Source of the DNA: Hydractinia symbiolongicarpus
Lineage: Eukaryota > Cnidaria > Hydrozoa > Anthoathecata > Hydractiniidae
Length of the DNA: 64,000 nt
Assembly (NCBI RefSeq): GCF_029227915.1
Contig: NC_079883.1
Coordinates: 26,784,001-26,848,000 of the forward strand
Direction: 5' to 3'
The translations under genes were made by a program, and so were the position numbers. Each line of letters starts with the position of its first letter. Within the stretch, counting starts at the first letter, position 1. A model generated the notes under the pieces. The model saw only the letters and a list, made by a program, of their open reading frames with translations. It had not been told where the DNA came from and did not search any database. Below, piece by piece: positions 48,268 through 58,977 of the stretch.

Positions 48268-51200
48268 TATACTACACTTTTGTTAAATATTTATGCTAAA
48301 AAACTGCAACAATGATATACCAGTATTGCTCTAATAATAATAGTAGGGTTTAGGGGACTTGAAATGAATAATAAGCATTTCTGACATGTTATTAGTTAGA
48401 AGAACGTTCAATTATTGCAGATTATTCTACTGATGACCAGTTTAAAATGTGTATTAAGCAAATAGTTGGTGGCCCGTTTAGGGTGAAGTGGCCACGAATG
48501 GAAATTTTGTTGTTTTCTCTGTTTATCCAGGGTCTATTTATGTGGTACACATGTTAAATGACCATATTGGCACACAAACATACCTGTATTTATCAAGACC
48601 AGACAATAGTTGTTTATTGAGATTCAAAGATACATGTAAACACTGGCCATGTATCTAAACAGGAAAAATTCCATGCTTCCATAAATTTTGATTAGGGAAA
48701 TTTTAAGCATGTTAACTGAATCCCAGAATTACTGTATTTTGAAGGAGTAACCATTATGATTTTAGGGAAAACAGCCAATCACTTTGCCAGCTCTTCATAA
48801 ATAGGGGCTGATTTTTTTTATAACCTGACATAACTATAGATTGCTTATTTAGTATTACTTTAATTCAGATATCTGTAATTCTTGTTCGATCGAAGCTTTC
48901 CCTGTGAGTTTTTGACTATGAAATATTTGTGTGTTTGCCTTACATTAAGAACTAAAATTTTCAGCTGAAAATGTTTCGAACCAAAATTTTCTATTTCAGC
49001 AGAAAAATTTTTGAACAAGATTTATAAAGTCAAAAAATGTATGGGGAAGTCCTCTGAACAAATTTTAACCAAATTTTAAACAAAAGTAATGATTACCGAA
49101 AATGACACAAGGCTTTATAGTGTATAGAAGCATTTATAGTGTACATATATTTATTCAAGATCTTAAAAAGGGTCTTCGGGATCCAACTTTATAGGTACCG
49201 AGCCTCAGCCCAATGTGAAAATAACGAAAATAATCAATTCAAAGACTGCAGTTTTTATTGATTTTCTGATTATCCAAGATAAGGGCGATGTCGGGCCACT
49301 TTTCTAACTAAATTACGGCTATCCTCCAAAACTGTCCTCACTTTCCCAAATTCGCCTGCGGATTCGCCAAGGCATTCCTGAAATGCAATCCCTTTTGACA
49401 TACCATGCAGACGATAGTTGTAAGAAGGCTCTTGAAGTTTATATATAATTTATTTATCAAGTAAATTTTATCAAAAACCATTAAAAACAGTTTGCTACCA
49501 CATATTAATTTTTAAAGTTTTTTAATCACTAGTGTCTGTTTTTCTTTGAGGGGGGCATTGTTCTGGTCTTTTTAGGTTTTTTCAGGCAAATACTGGATCT
49601 TTTTTTAAAACCCCAAACTCGCTTGGGGTAAGCGGCTTATTTTTAGGGGGTATGCGGCTTATCGGCACCCTCGTGATTACCCTATATATAATTTCTATGC
49701 ACTGGTCCTTTTTGTAAAAAATTACAAAAACCAAAAATTTTCAGACTTTCAGCAAAATCAAACTTCAGATTGAAAAATTTTCGGACAAAAAAATATCCAA
49801 TATATGTAGCTAAACCAGAAAGTGTGCCATGTGGACATTATTCCAACATGGAGAATTATGAAATAAAACTGCAGGATTTGTTCTCTGCAGAAGGAAATTA
49901 CATTGTTAGTCATGAAACTGTGACGCTCCAATCTGAAAGGGTTTACAACGAATTTATTCTAGCTAGCTAGCCAGCTAGCTCTAACCTAACTTCTCTTCTT
50001 TTTTTGAAACGTAATGTATATATATATATATATATAAAATATATTGTGAAGTAGTATCTTTGTGCTACAAACTTTCACACAATGACCAAAAATACTTACA
50101 TACAATGTGTTTGTTGCTTTAAATAATAAAAAATATTTCTCCAGACTCCATTTTTAAAAATTTCATCAAATGCGGATTTTGAAGGCAATCGAGGAAAATG
50201 TGGCTAAACGAGTTATCTTGAAAAACCGTCGCTATCCCCCCGCGCCCCGATTGATATGTTTTTTTTTTGGGGGGGGGGACTCTCTGTTGTCGCATTGTTG
50301 TTGTTTGTGCAAAGAATGTTTTCGTAAAAGATTTGTTTTTGAACGCATGGATTTATAACATATTTTCCATAAGGTATTTGGCCTCTACTACTATTCTGTT
50401 ATACGCTCAAACTTCAACTGATTGAGATGACATTTGCAAGCTCGATATTAACTATTTGATGCATCATTACCCTAAAACCACAAGCGGCCTTATGTACTAA
50501 AATCACAAAATAATTAAGAAACCTAGACTACAAGGCTCTTTGCTTGGTTTCTTATAAAACTGATTTTAAACAATTAAAACTTTGTTGTTGTTGTTTTTCA
50601 TCAAAAAAAAGTTACACAAAAAATAAAAAAAAATAAAAATAATAACCAGGTTCTCAGGTTCACAGGTCTCTAGCATCACAGAGTATGGGGTAGCGGGTCC
50701 CCCGGCGGATCTCACAAGTGACATAAAGAAGAAGCTTTTGAACAAGAGAAGTTTTCAAAATGTTATGGACCAATAATCTTTGAGCAAATCTCAACCTCGT
50801 TCCCAGATCTTTGATAGTCTGATGAAAAGGTTTATCTAGTGGTCAGAATATACAATAAAAGGCAACAGGTCTGGTATCTAAGTTTGGAAAGATTTTTGGA
50901 ATATGGACAAAAAACAGTATTTCTTTGACGAAGGGTAAAAAATCGAATAATAAATCAAACAATTTGAAAATTGAAAGAGTAACAAATAGTCCAAGTGTAT
51001 CGCGATAGTTCTCTCCTTACAACTTACGATTTGCCTTCGTCTCTCTTTTACTTAATTCAAAATACCTTAAGGAAACAAAGTATTTGCGGAATACATTTTA
51101 GCAGACGAAAAGGTCCCAAAATCAACCTCTTCACCAGGGGTTCTTGCATTTCTAGTACAAGAATCATTAATGCGTCAAAATCTTCACAATTAAAACTACA

Positions 51201-51300
51201 ATTTCTGACAAGCTCAAATGAACAGTTCTTTTGTGATAAAAACAGAAAAGGAAGCTAGGTTCCTGAGCTAGGACATGGTTGACGCATATTTGACATTATA
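48268..51300. other. Interval between NAA30 and the Tigger element
   Basis: No gene is supported. It contains an AT run near 50021-50035, a G-rich run near 50271-50279, and degenerate CAACCTCGT-family arms near 50793 and 51122. The sequence just right of 48267 should hold the NAA30 promoter. An open frame near 49770-49970 has ordinary composition but no start, homologue or splice context. Confidence 0.4.
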
Positions 51301-51689
51301 CAGTAGAGTCTCCATAACTCGAACCTCTATAACTCGAATCTCTCCTTAACTCGAACAAATTCGTTGGCACCGTGAAAATTTCCTAATAAACTCTTATAAA
51401 AAAACCTCTACAACTCGAACCTCCATAACTCGAATCTTCCCTTAACTCGAACAAATTTTTTTGTCCCTTGGAGACTTTTCTCTCCATAACTCGAATTTTC
51501 TGACATCATAATCAAAATTCGAACAGTTTTCCTGATAAATTGGGTCTAAAAATCTTGTTAATACGTGTTTTGCAGGCCTTATTATTAATTCGAATGATTA
51601 ATGGTGCGTCATCCAAACCTTTCGAACGTCTTTTTCGAACGTTTTCGAGAAAATCTAAAGAATTTCAAAAGAAAGACACTCTCATAACA

Positions 51690-54009
51690 ATGTCGTCTGT
51701 GGCAGGATCAAAGCGTCGAATTGACAATAAGTCGTGCAAAATCAAGTACAAAGCTCTTAAAGCGTTGGAAAAGGGTACTGCGCCAAAGGATGTGGCAAAA
51801 GAGTTGAAAATTCCTCCAAGCACCCTGTCAACTTGGAAAAAAAATAAAGAAAAGATTTACAAGCAGTTTAACAACGGGCAAACATCGAAGAGATCAAAGC
51901 CAGAAAAATTCGAAGATGTGAACAAAGCTGTTCATAAATGGTTACTTATGATGAGGAGTGAGAATATCCCAATCAGTGGCCCGATGCTGAAAGAGAAAGC
52001 TCTTGAGTTTGCCGAAGCGTTGGGTGTCGAGTCATTTCAAGCTTCTCAGGGGTGGATGGCTAAATGGAAAACCAGGTTAGTTGACTAAGATTTTGTTTGT
52101 TTATCTTCGTGAAGATAAAATCTAAAAAAATGTTACAATAGCTTTGGTAGTTGTTTTTTCAAAATATCAATAGACTCTCTTTCAGAGAGGAAGGATAATT
52201 TGCATGGGACTTTCATCCCTAATCCATCACCAGCATTCAATGACTTTCCAGTAATTGTTATTTTGCAAACATTGAAGCTGTCATTCTTCAGAAAGTAAAA
52301 TATGACTTTTGCAAAGCGTCCTGACTTTCCTAGTGGTAGATGTCCAATGATTTCTCCATCATTTTTCTTGACTGCAACTGCATATTTATCCATTTTATTT
52401 GTTGGTTCCATGAAACCATAAAATTCATCTCCAACAGAGGGTGTCCAATTACTTTTATAAACATGATACCCCATGACAAAAGCGTCGATTTCGTACGTAA
52501 TAAGTTTAATGATAGGAAGTTCTATACAACAAATAATGTCTGTTAATCTTTTGACTTGTTGGACTTTCACGGCTTCCATGCTTTCTTTCACTCGTCAAAA
52601 CTTCGAAACTTGGTAAAAATCGAATCTTTTTCTATTCGAATTCTTTCACAAATCAAAACATGGTAACAATCGAATGTTTTCTATTCGAATCATGGCCATG
52701 GCATTCTAAATTTAGAATTCCATGATTCGAATCAAACAAAATGTAAAGCTCCATCTACACTAGTCACAACTACAGAGATAAACGTTTTTCTCATCCATTC
52801 CTTTCAGGTATGGAGTATCCTTCAAAACCATCGCTGGAGAATCACGGTCCGTCACTGAGGAAATGACAGCGCCATGGTCGGAGACAACATTACCAACCAT
52901 TCTCTCCCGCTATCCTCTGGAAGACATTTTTAACGCCGACGAATTTGGGCTTTTCTTTCAATGCCTTCCCAATAAAACTTTTCATATGAAAGGTGATAAG
53001 TGTTCTGGAGGAAAACACAGCAAAGTTAGTGGTTACTGGTTTAGCTGCTGGTAATGCCTTGGGGGAACGATTGCCAATGTTTGTAATCGGCAAGTCCGCC
53101 AACCCTCGTTGCTTTAAAGGTGTCAAAACACTACCCTGTCGATACCGTTCGCAAAAGAAGAGTTGGATGTCTGGAGAGCTGTTCGAAGAGTGGGTACGCG
53201 AGCTTGATCGAAAATTCTCTGTCTCTAAGCGAAAAATTGCTTTGATTATTGACAATTGTACCGCACATCCTCATGTTGAATTCCTGGAATGGGTAGAATT
53301 GATCTTTCTTCCTCCAAATACCACGTCCCGAACCCAACCTATGGACCAAGGAATTATCCGCGCCCTGAAAGCAAAATATCGATCGCTAGCAGTGCGGAAA
53401 TTGATAAAAGCCTTGGACGAGGAAAAATCGACTCCGAAGTTCTCGATTCTTGCAGCTATGTACATGCTAAGGAAAGCATGGGATGATGTTTCCAACAAAA
53501 CATTCACCAATTGCTTTCGAAAATCAGGAATTTCCCAAAAGGATGCAGAAAGAGCGATCAACGAAGATGACGACCCTTTTAAAAGTTTAACCAGCGAAGT
53601 AGAAGAAGACCCAATTCCAACCCTCGAAGCTGAACTCTCTTACATAAAACGAAGGTTTCCTGACCACATTGATCCTGACTTATCAACTGAAGATTTCATT
53701 GATTTTGACATTGAAGTCAGTACATCCCATGGGCGTCTGAAGACTGCTGACATCATTGCTGAGATCACTGGGACTCAAGACGAAGAATTAGAAGAGGTCG
53801 ACGAAGAAGACAAGGAGGAAGAAGATAAGATCACAAGACCGACGGCCGAGCAAGTGCGTACAGCTATCAACGTCCTCGAAGACTTGAGTATTTTTTCACA
53901 TTTTGGAGAAGAAATGATAGCTTCCCTGAGGAACTTGAATCGTAATATCGCCAAAGATTTTGATATGAGTTGTAAGCAAACAGTTATCACCGACTTCTTC
54001 TCTAAATAA
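51690..54009 (+). pseudogene. Tigger (pogo-family) transposase, two exons, frameshifted
   Basis: Exon 1 is 51690-52075 and exon 2 is 52808-54009. The 732-bp intron has GT-AG borders, and the join restores a Lys-Thr-Arg-Tyr-Gly-Val motif typical of the end of the CENP-B-type HTH domain. The N-terminal part has a psq/HTH region (KALEKGTAPKDVAKELKIPP, STLSTWKK) and the second HTH (VHKWLLMMRSENIPISGPML). The catalytic core has Asp in NADEFGLFF, Asp in LIIDNCTAHP, and the third Asp in TQPMDQGIIRALK, a DDD triad as in Tigger. The C-terminus is acidic. Between about 53013 and 53035 the reading frame moves by one base, so no continuous protein is encoded; hence pseudogene unless it is a sequence error. 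AATAAA overlaps the stop at 54005-54010. Confidence 0.85.
52133..52579 (-). CDS. HIRAN-domain-like small protein inside the Tigger transposase intron
   Basis: An intact minus-strand ORF of 148 codons from ATG 52579 to TAA 52133 (a GTG lies four codons upstream). The core reads GDEFYGFMEPTNKMDKYAVA, then KKNDGEIIGHLPLGKSGRFA, then KVIFYFLKND. This is the pattern of HIRAN domains (conserved YNPxD-like segment changed to TNKMDKYAV, followed by GHLPxxxSG). HIRAN domains in HLTF bind 3' ends of single-stranded DNA; stand-alone versions of unknown role occur in invertebrates. The ORF lies wholly within the transposase intron, opposite in direction, so it may be passenger DNA carried by the transposon or a nested insertion. 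A duplicated segment with TATTCGAAT words lies upstream of its start, and an 8-bp-stem hairpin (TTATCTTC/GAAGATAA) downstream at 52101-52118. Confidence 0.6.
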   Translation of the reverse strand: MEAVKVQQVKRLTDIICCIELPIIKLITYEIDAFVMGYHVYKSNWTPSVGDEFYGFMEPTNKMDKYAVAVKKNDGEIIGHLPLGKSGRFAKVIFYFLKNDSFNVCKITITGKSLNAGDGLGMKVPCKLSFLSERESIDILKKQLPKLL

Positions 54010-54417
54010 ACATTAAAAAATTCATTAAAAGTGTATTGTTTTGACTTTCATTAACCTAATAGCCCCCTTAAAGTTAGACTTAAGATTAAATATAACGTTT
54101 TTATCCAGCTGGTTCACGTAAAGGGAGGATATTGCGCTAAAAGTTGAAAACCTCTACAACTCGAATGTCTCCATAACTCGAACGATTTCCTTTTCCCCGT
54201 GGCTGTTCGAGTTATGGAGACTCTACTGTATTTGCCAAAGATTTAGAGCACCTTCGTCTTCCGGTAACAAGATGCGAATCAGCCATTACCCGGGGGGCGG
54301 AAACAAAAATTTTTTCTCGTTCGCGCGAAAGTAAAACAACTTCTACTTGCTTTTTGTTATTGTTATGGAAACCTATAAACATTGATATTTTACAGAAATG
54401 CAGAAAAAGTAAAAGCG

Positions 54418-54423
54418 TTTATT
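54418..54423 (-). terminator. Polyadenylation signal AATAAA of the SERINC gene
   Basis: On the minus strand AATAAA lies about 52 bases past the SERINC stop codon at 54475, a suitable spacing for cleavage and polyadenylation. This is sequence inference only. Confidence 0.45.
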
Positions 54424-54474
54424 CAACGCTTGTGAGAAAAATTTCGCCTTGAAATCTTCTAAATTAAAAAGAAT

Positions 54475-56904
54475 CTACCCATGTTCTTTGCCATGGTGAC
54501 TTTTAGTCCTTACTGGTCTCTTTTCAACAAAGTTGCTCTCTACAGTTGGGAAGGCATTATTGTCTCCCGCCATTTCAGCTTCTGCTTGTAGCCGTATAAT
54601 TCTTTCTTGAATTTTGACAACTTTAGCTTGTGTTCTTAATATCTTCCACTGCAACTTGAGAATCTCTTTTGCAGTCTCAGGTTTTTGAGCTTTCTTGCAA
54701 AATACACTAGGTACAAGAGATACATCTGCATCGTGTGACACCGGATTGTCTTGAAGTCTACTTTGTTTTTGTTGAGTCACCTTTGTTTCAAAAACGATAT
54801 CGCCGTCATTTATTTGTTTATTTGTTTTTGACGCGTGCTTCTCATGTCTACTGTGTTTGTGTTTACCTGTAACGTGATCTTCATGAAGTTTTTCTTCGGT
54901 TTCATGATGTAAAGTGGCAGCAGTATTTCCGAGTTTCATGGATTGGTTTAAATCTATTTTGTTATCGTTTGGTAATTTATTATAGTCTTCTGACTCGTTT
55001 TCTTCTTTTCTAAACGGGGCACTTCGTTTTATTTTATTTACATTTTGTTTTACATAGTTCGAAACACGTGATGCGAGACTTTCACAGGAACTGTACATGA
55101 CTTCTTTATCGTGTTTCTTTCTTTTCGTATACTTTTTCGAACGCTGTTCTTTATGTAATGAATTTGAAGATGGCGGAGGAATAATAACTTTACTTGGTAC
55201 TCCAATTTCTTTATCATTATCTTCAGTTTCTTGAACAGTAATAAGTTTGTTCTTTTTTTTAGATTTTCGATTTCTTGCATTTGAAATTGCTGACACAGCA
55301 GAAATAATTGATTCCTCTGAGTCCCTTCTCTTTAACAATGGTTGATCCATAACAAAGGGCTCAAATGTGTTACGGCTGTCTGGTCGAGGTTCAAAGTCCT
55401 TATTATGATCCTTATCAAATTTTTCTCTCTCTTTTAATATTTCTAGTCGCGATTTTAATCTTTCTGAGTTTACCTTAGAAACAGAAATAGGTGGTTTTTG
55501 ACCATGATGAGGCGTATAGTTTGTCTCTTCATCCATTATTACTCCAAATGTAGGTCCCCAGACTCTTTTTACAAGAGGGGTTACAAGAAACCAAACATAA
55601 ACTAAAATGCAGACAAAACTTGATGCCATCTGTACCCACACAGAAGCCCAATTTTTGATTAGTTTTTTCATATTTGATTTTTCATCTGGTGAATGCCAAT
55701 TTGTTAATACCATTAAAATATGCAGAGAAGCTAGTGACATAATTATGTGAAAGAAGGAATAATTATATCCAACGTATTCACCCAATGAGATTTCTTTTTC
55801 ACCAGATTCCAGTTGCTTTTCTACGTTAGCTTTCGCCTCGTCTTCGCGGTATGTTGCCATGGCGAAATCCTCACTTTCTGCTAAAGCCAGTCCATATTTT
55901 CCTAGATGTGACGTACTTGCTCGAACAGTGCAAGCAAATATAAGCAAAATTAAAGTTAGCAAGCAGCCAAAAATCGATTCTGCGCTTACTCCTGTTAACG
56001 AATCATATTCCAGTATGACGTTTCCAAGCGGATTACATGTAATATCTGGTTCCGCGGATAATGTATTCCAGGTCAAATACATTGTATATAAAACAACAAC
56101 AGAACTTTGAAGAAGACCAGCTCCACTCAATTCTTGCTGTACAGACGGGGTTATCGAGACAACAATGGCTAAGAAACATTGAATACCGATAAATGTTATG
56201 TAGAATACATTTGCATGGCATTTCATTATGTTTGGTGGGTGAGTGAAAAATATATAGAAAACACACAAAGCTCCAAGTGATAGCGAAAACATGAGTAGTG
56301 TGACCAAAGCCATTGCAAAATACCAGAGTTTGGTGTATCCTGTCTCCAACTTCTCTGCCCAGGAGAGAGACCACGAGTGACCGAAATCGATGATTAGAAT
56401 AATCTGGAACATAACGAACATGAAACCCCCGGTTAAACTGATGTACATCCAAATACGGAAAAATCCGGTTTTTCTCGGAATATAAAATGAACCAATCGTT
56501 ATACCAAATATTAAACCCATTTTAAACAACCATAAACTATTATTAAATTTTGCACGGAAGCTATTTATCCGAGTTACTCTTATTGTTAAAACTGCTAACA
56601 AAAAATGAAATATAGTGAGCGATAATAATATTCTGTATGCAGCATCAAAACCAACAAATTTATCACAAGTTTCGGAAGTTACGACTTTATTGCATAAATT
56701 CGGTATTTTATCGAGTTTCGACCGCAAACCAGGTATCAATAGGATGATACAAGTTACCGTTGCTAACATTAAAAACGAACAATATCGAAATTTTGCGCGA
56801 GTGGCACTATCTCTAGTTACAAGTCCGCACACGGACGAACATGCACAGCAAGTAAGCTCTGCAACAAGTTCAGCCGCTCCAGCGGTTTGTAATACTGCTC
56901 CCAT
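54475..56904 (-). CDS. SERINC: SERINC family membrane protein with long C-terminal extension, intronless
   Basis: Single open frame of 809 residues. The first 445 residues are a complete SERINC (serine incorporator/TMS1) fold. A Cys-rich start (CCACSSVCG) is followed by about ten membrane segments near residues 41-60, 91-110, 126-142, 152-172, 195-222, 233-252, 263-281, 311-328, 383-402 and 421-443. Family hallmarks include RKTGFFRIWMYISLTGGFMF, IIDFGHSWSLSWAEK, GYNYSFFHIIMSLASLHILM and the final ASVWVQMASS segment. SERINCs are membrane proteins linked to phospholipid scrambling and serine-derived lipids. Typical members stop soon after the last helix. This one continues about 360 residues, polar and Lys/Glu/His-rich, ending with a predicted coiled coil (AKEILKLQWKILRTQAKVVK then IQERIIRLQAEAEMAG). 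The absence of introns among intron-rich neighbours suggests an old retrocopy or intron loss. The start is the first ATG at 56904. Confidence 0.93.
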   Translation of the reverse strand: MGAVLQTAGAAELVAELTCCACSSVCGLVTRDSATRAKFRYCSFLMLATVTCIILLIPGLRSKLDKIPNLCNKVVTSETCDKFVGFDAAYRILLSLTIFHFLLAVLTIRVTRINSFRAKFNNSLWLFKMGLIFGITIGSFYIPRKTGFFRIWMYISLTGGFMFVMFQIILIIDFGHSWSLSWAEKLETGYTKLWYFAMALVTLLMFSLSLGALCVFYIFFTHPPNIMKCHANVFYITFIGIQCFLAIVVSITPSVQQELSGAGLLQSSVVVLYTMYLTWNTLSAEPDITCNPLGNVILEYDSLTGVSAESIFGCLLTLILLIFACTVRASTSHLGKYGLALAESEDFAMATYREDEAKANVEKQLESGEKEISLGEYVGYNYSFFHIIMSLASLHILMVLTNWHSPDEKSNMKKLIKNWASVWVQMASSFVCILVYVWFLVTPLVKRVWGPTFGVIMDEETNYTPHHGQKPPISVSKVNSERLKSRLEILKEREKFDKDHNKDFEPRPDSRNTFEPFVMDQPLLKRRDSEESIISAVSAISNARNRKSKKKNKLITVQETEDNDKEIGVPSKVIIPPPSSNSLHKEQRSKKYTKRKKHDKEVMYSSCESLASRVSNYVKQNVNKIKRSAPFRKEENESEDYNKLPNDNKIDLNQSMKLGNTAATLHHETEEKLHEDHVTGKHKHSRHEKHASKTNKQINDGDIVFETKVTQQKQSRLQDNPVSHDADVSLVPSVFCKKAQKPETAKEILKLQWKILRTQAKVVKIQERIIRLQAEAEMAGDNNAFPTVESNFVEKRPVRTKSHHGKEHG

Positions 56905-58183
56905 GAAATTTCACGACAATCAATCATAACACTCGTCTCATAACCAAAAACAAAAACTTCCATACATGTATGTATTTATAACGTCGTTGTTTGTCGTCGT
57001 TTATATGTTTTGATTTGCAAATGGCTGCAAATTATAATCACATCAATGATAGCTGAAGTGGTCAAATCATGCGCAAATTGAGTTAAAACTCATACGAACA
57101 ACAGCTTTATAACCAAATCCTTATAAAAAATACTAAAATTCTGCCTCGAATGTATTCACGGTCCAATTAAAATAATTGATGTGATTCGATAAATTAGGTA
57201 CTTGCATATCTCCATTCTCCATTTCTTTAAAGTATTGAGCACGAAATATTTTCAGCAAAAATGGTAGTCAGTGAAGCGTGCGAAAACGTAAATGAAAGAA
57301 CCTGTTACGAAACAGCGTTCGCAGTTAAATCTAAAATCACAGCTAACAGCATGCTATATATGAAAAAAAAATGTGCAATTATTTCTGTTCTATAGAATTA
57401 TTGATTTATTTTCTTAGTTATTTATTTCTATTTATTTATGTCCTTTATTTATTTGACCACGATTACCGAAAAATCTGATTGGTTGGACTTTCTATTATCA
57501 CGAAGCTTAAGATTATTTAAGAACGAGATACAAATTATTTTATTCTGTTAATTCTATAAATTTCAGTTATTTCCAAAGAACATCATTTAAGAACTTATCG
57601 TTATTACGATGTTTTTATTCTTCTGAAGTATACATGCAACAATACAGAAAGCCACGAAATGTTCTTAACTTGTTCTATTTGAAGCCTCAAAATGTTTTTA
57701 AATATCGTTTTTCATGTTCGTCTTATTTTGTTATTTTTAAAGTTTAAAGAAGCATTTTAGTACCTCTTGGTATTAAAAAAGTTCTTAACATGTTTTGAAG
57801 TTCTGAACTTGTGAAGCCTTGTGTTCTTTAGCTTCTTATATCGTGTGTTTTTATATAAAAAACGTGCATTTGAAAGAAATAAAATACAAAATAATGAAAT
57901 AAAAAAGTATATAATCTATCTGCATTATACAAAGCGTGCACGTTTACAATAACTGTCAACTATTAAAAAAAATTCATGTGTGCAGGAGAGTTTCATGTCT
58001 ACGAATTTGGTGGAGAGCCAATTCTCCCCCACGACAAAGACATAATGGTATAAATCCTCGCAGCCATTTTTTTCTTTAAAAATTCGTATATAAGAACAAC
58101 AAACATAGCTAGCCCTTATTAACAAACACAGGGGTTTAGCACCATCGATTTTCGAGTAACACGTTCACGTAAATAACAAAATA
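56905..58183. other. Interval between the talin 3' end and the SERINC start
   Basis: No coding exon is seen. On the minus strand it should contain the 3' UTR of talin cassette B and then the SERINC promoter and 5' UTR. The sequence is AT-rich without a recognisable promoter motif. Confidence 0.45.
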
Positions 58184-58977
58184 TTATTTCTTTTGATAAG
58201 CTTTCTTTCGTTGTTGCGCGAGCCTCATGCGCGTTTCTTCAAGTTCTCGTTCTAAACGTAACACTTCGTTCTCAGCCTCCCTTTCTTGTCGAATACCTCC
58301 CATTTTTCGTTGACTCACTTGCAATGTAACGACAAACTCTTCGTCTTTGCTTGACGCTGATTTCACCAAGTTGTCGGATGCACGCTTAACGTCGTTACCG
58401 GCAACCTAATAACGAAAAATATTAATTCGTAACAGATCAACGAAAATCTATTTATGAAATGTTATTGCTTCAAAACGATCTTCATTGCAGATTGGCTGTG
58501 CGTCCAAACTACTATGAATTATGTAGAACAAACGTCAGAGTGTTTTAAAATAAAGTGTGTTCCCCATCTGCACATACCAAACTACGAGCACATACAGTAA
58601 AAGAAGTAGAAAAAAAGAGATATAATAACAACTGAGCTAAGAAAATATTACCTGTAACTGCAACTGGGTTTTGCTGTTAGCGTCTGCTTTCACACGTGAG
58701 GCCAACAACAACTGCGCTGTCGAGCTTTGCACTCCTTTAGCTGACGCAATGATGCGCTCTTCGCTAGCATTCCCTTGAACAGCGGCGTTTGCTGTTTCAC
58801 AAAGCGTTCCAATGGCGGCTACCACCATGCGGGCCTAAGATAATAAATAACACAATAAAAAAGGTTAACAAAACAATTATATAACTTCTAAATTCACATC
58901 AATGAGTCTAAACTTACCGCTGATATTAGACCTTGTGACCACTGACCATCGTAATTTGGATCATTGGTTGAACTCAC
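58184..58977 (-). CDS. TLN: Talin C-terminal cassette B (second copy of R13 and dimerisation helix)
   Basis: Three exons, 58977-58918, 58834-58652 and 58405-58184 (TAA), of 20, 61 and 73 codons, all phase 0 with proper splice borders. They encode VSSTNDPNYDGQWSQGLISA, then ARMVVAAIGTLCETANAAVQ and STAQLLLASRVKAD, then VKRASDNLVKSA and the final helix LERELEETRMRLAQQRKKAY, ending in a basic QKK. By eye the middle exon matches cassette A at about 45 of 61 residues, while the last exon is much more diverged and six residues shorter. No frameshift or stop breaks it, so it looks functional as an alternative 3' end. Confidence 0.88.

Larger units (their letters stand above)
51301..54228 (+). mobile_element. 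Tigger/pogo-type DNA transposon, full length, 2928 bp
   Basis: The left terminus begins CAGTAGAGTCTCCATAACTC and the right terminus is its exact reverse complement. Both ends are flanked by TA (51299-51300 and 54229-54230), the target-site duplication of Tc1/mariner-superfamily elements. Inside the left end the word CATAACTCGAA and variants repeat many times; similar words flank the right end. It carries an interrupted transposase on the plus strand and a HIRAN-domain ORF on the minus strand. The high similarity of the ends suggests a fairly recent insertion. Confidence 0.92.

Noticed and set aside
53131-53990. Several minus-strand frames of 71-121 codons
   Set aside because: Antisense shadows of the Tigger transposase exon 2.
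56033-56452. 139-codon minus-strand frame
   Set aside because: A second frame within the SERINC coding sequence.
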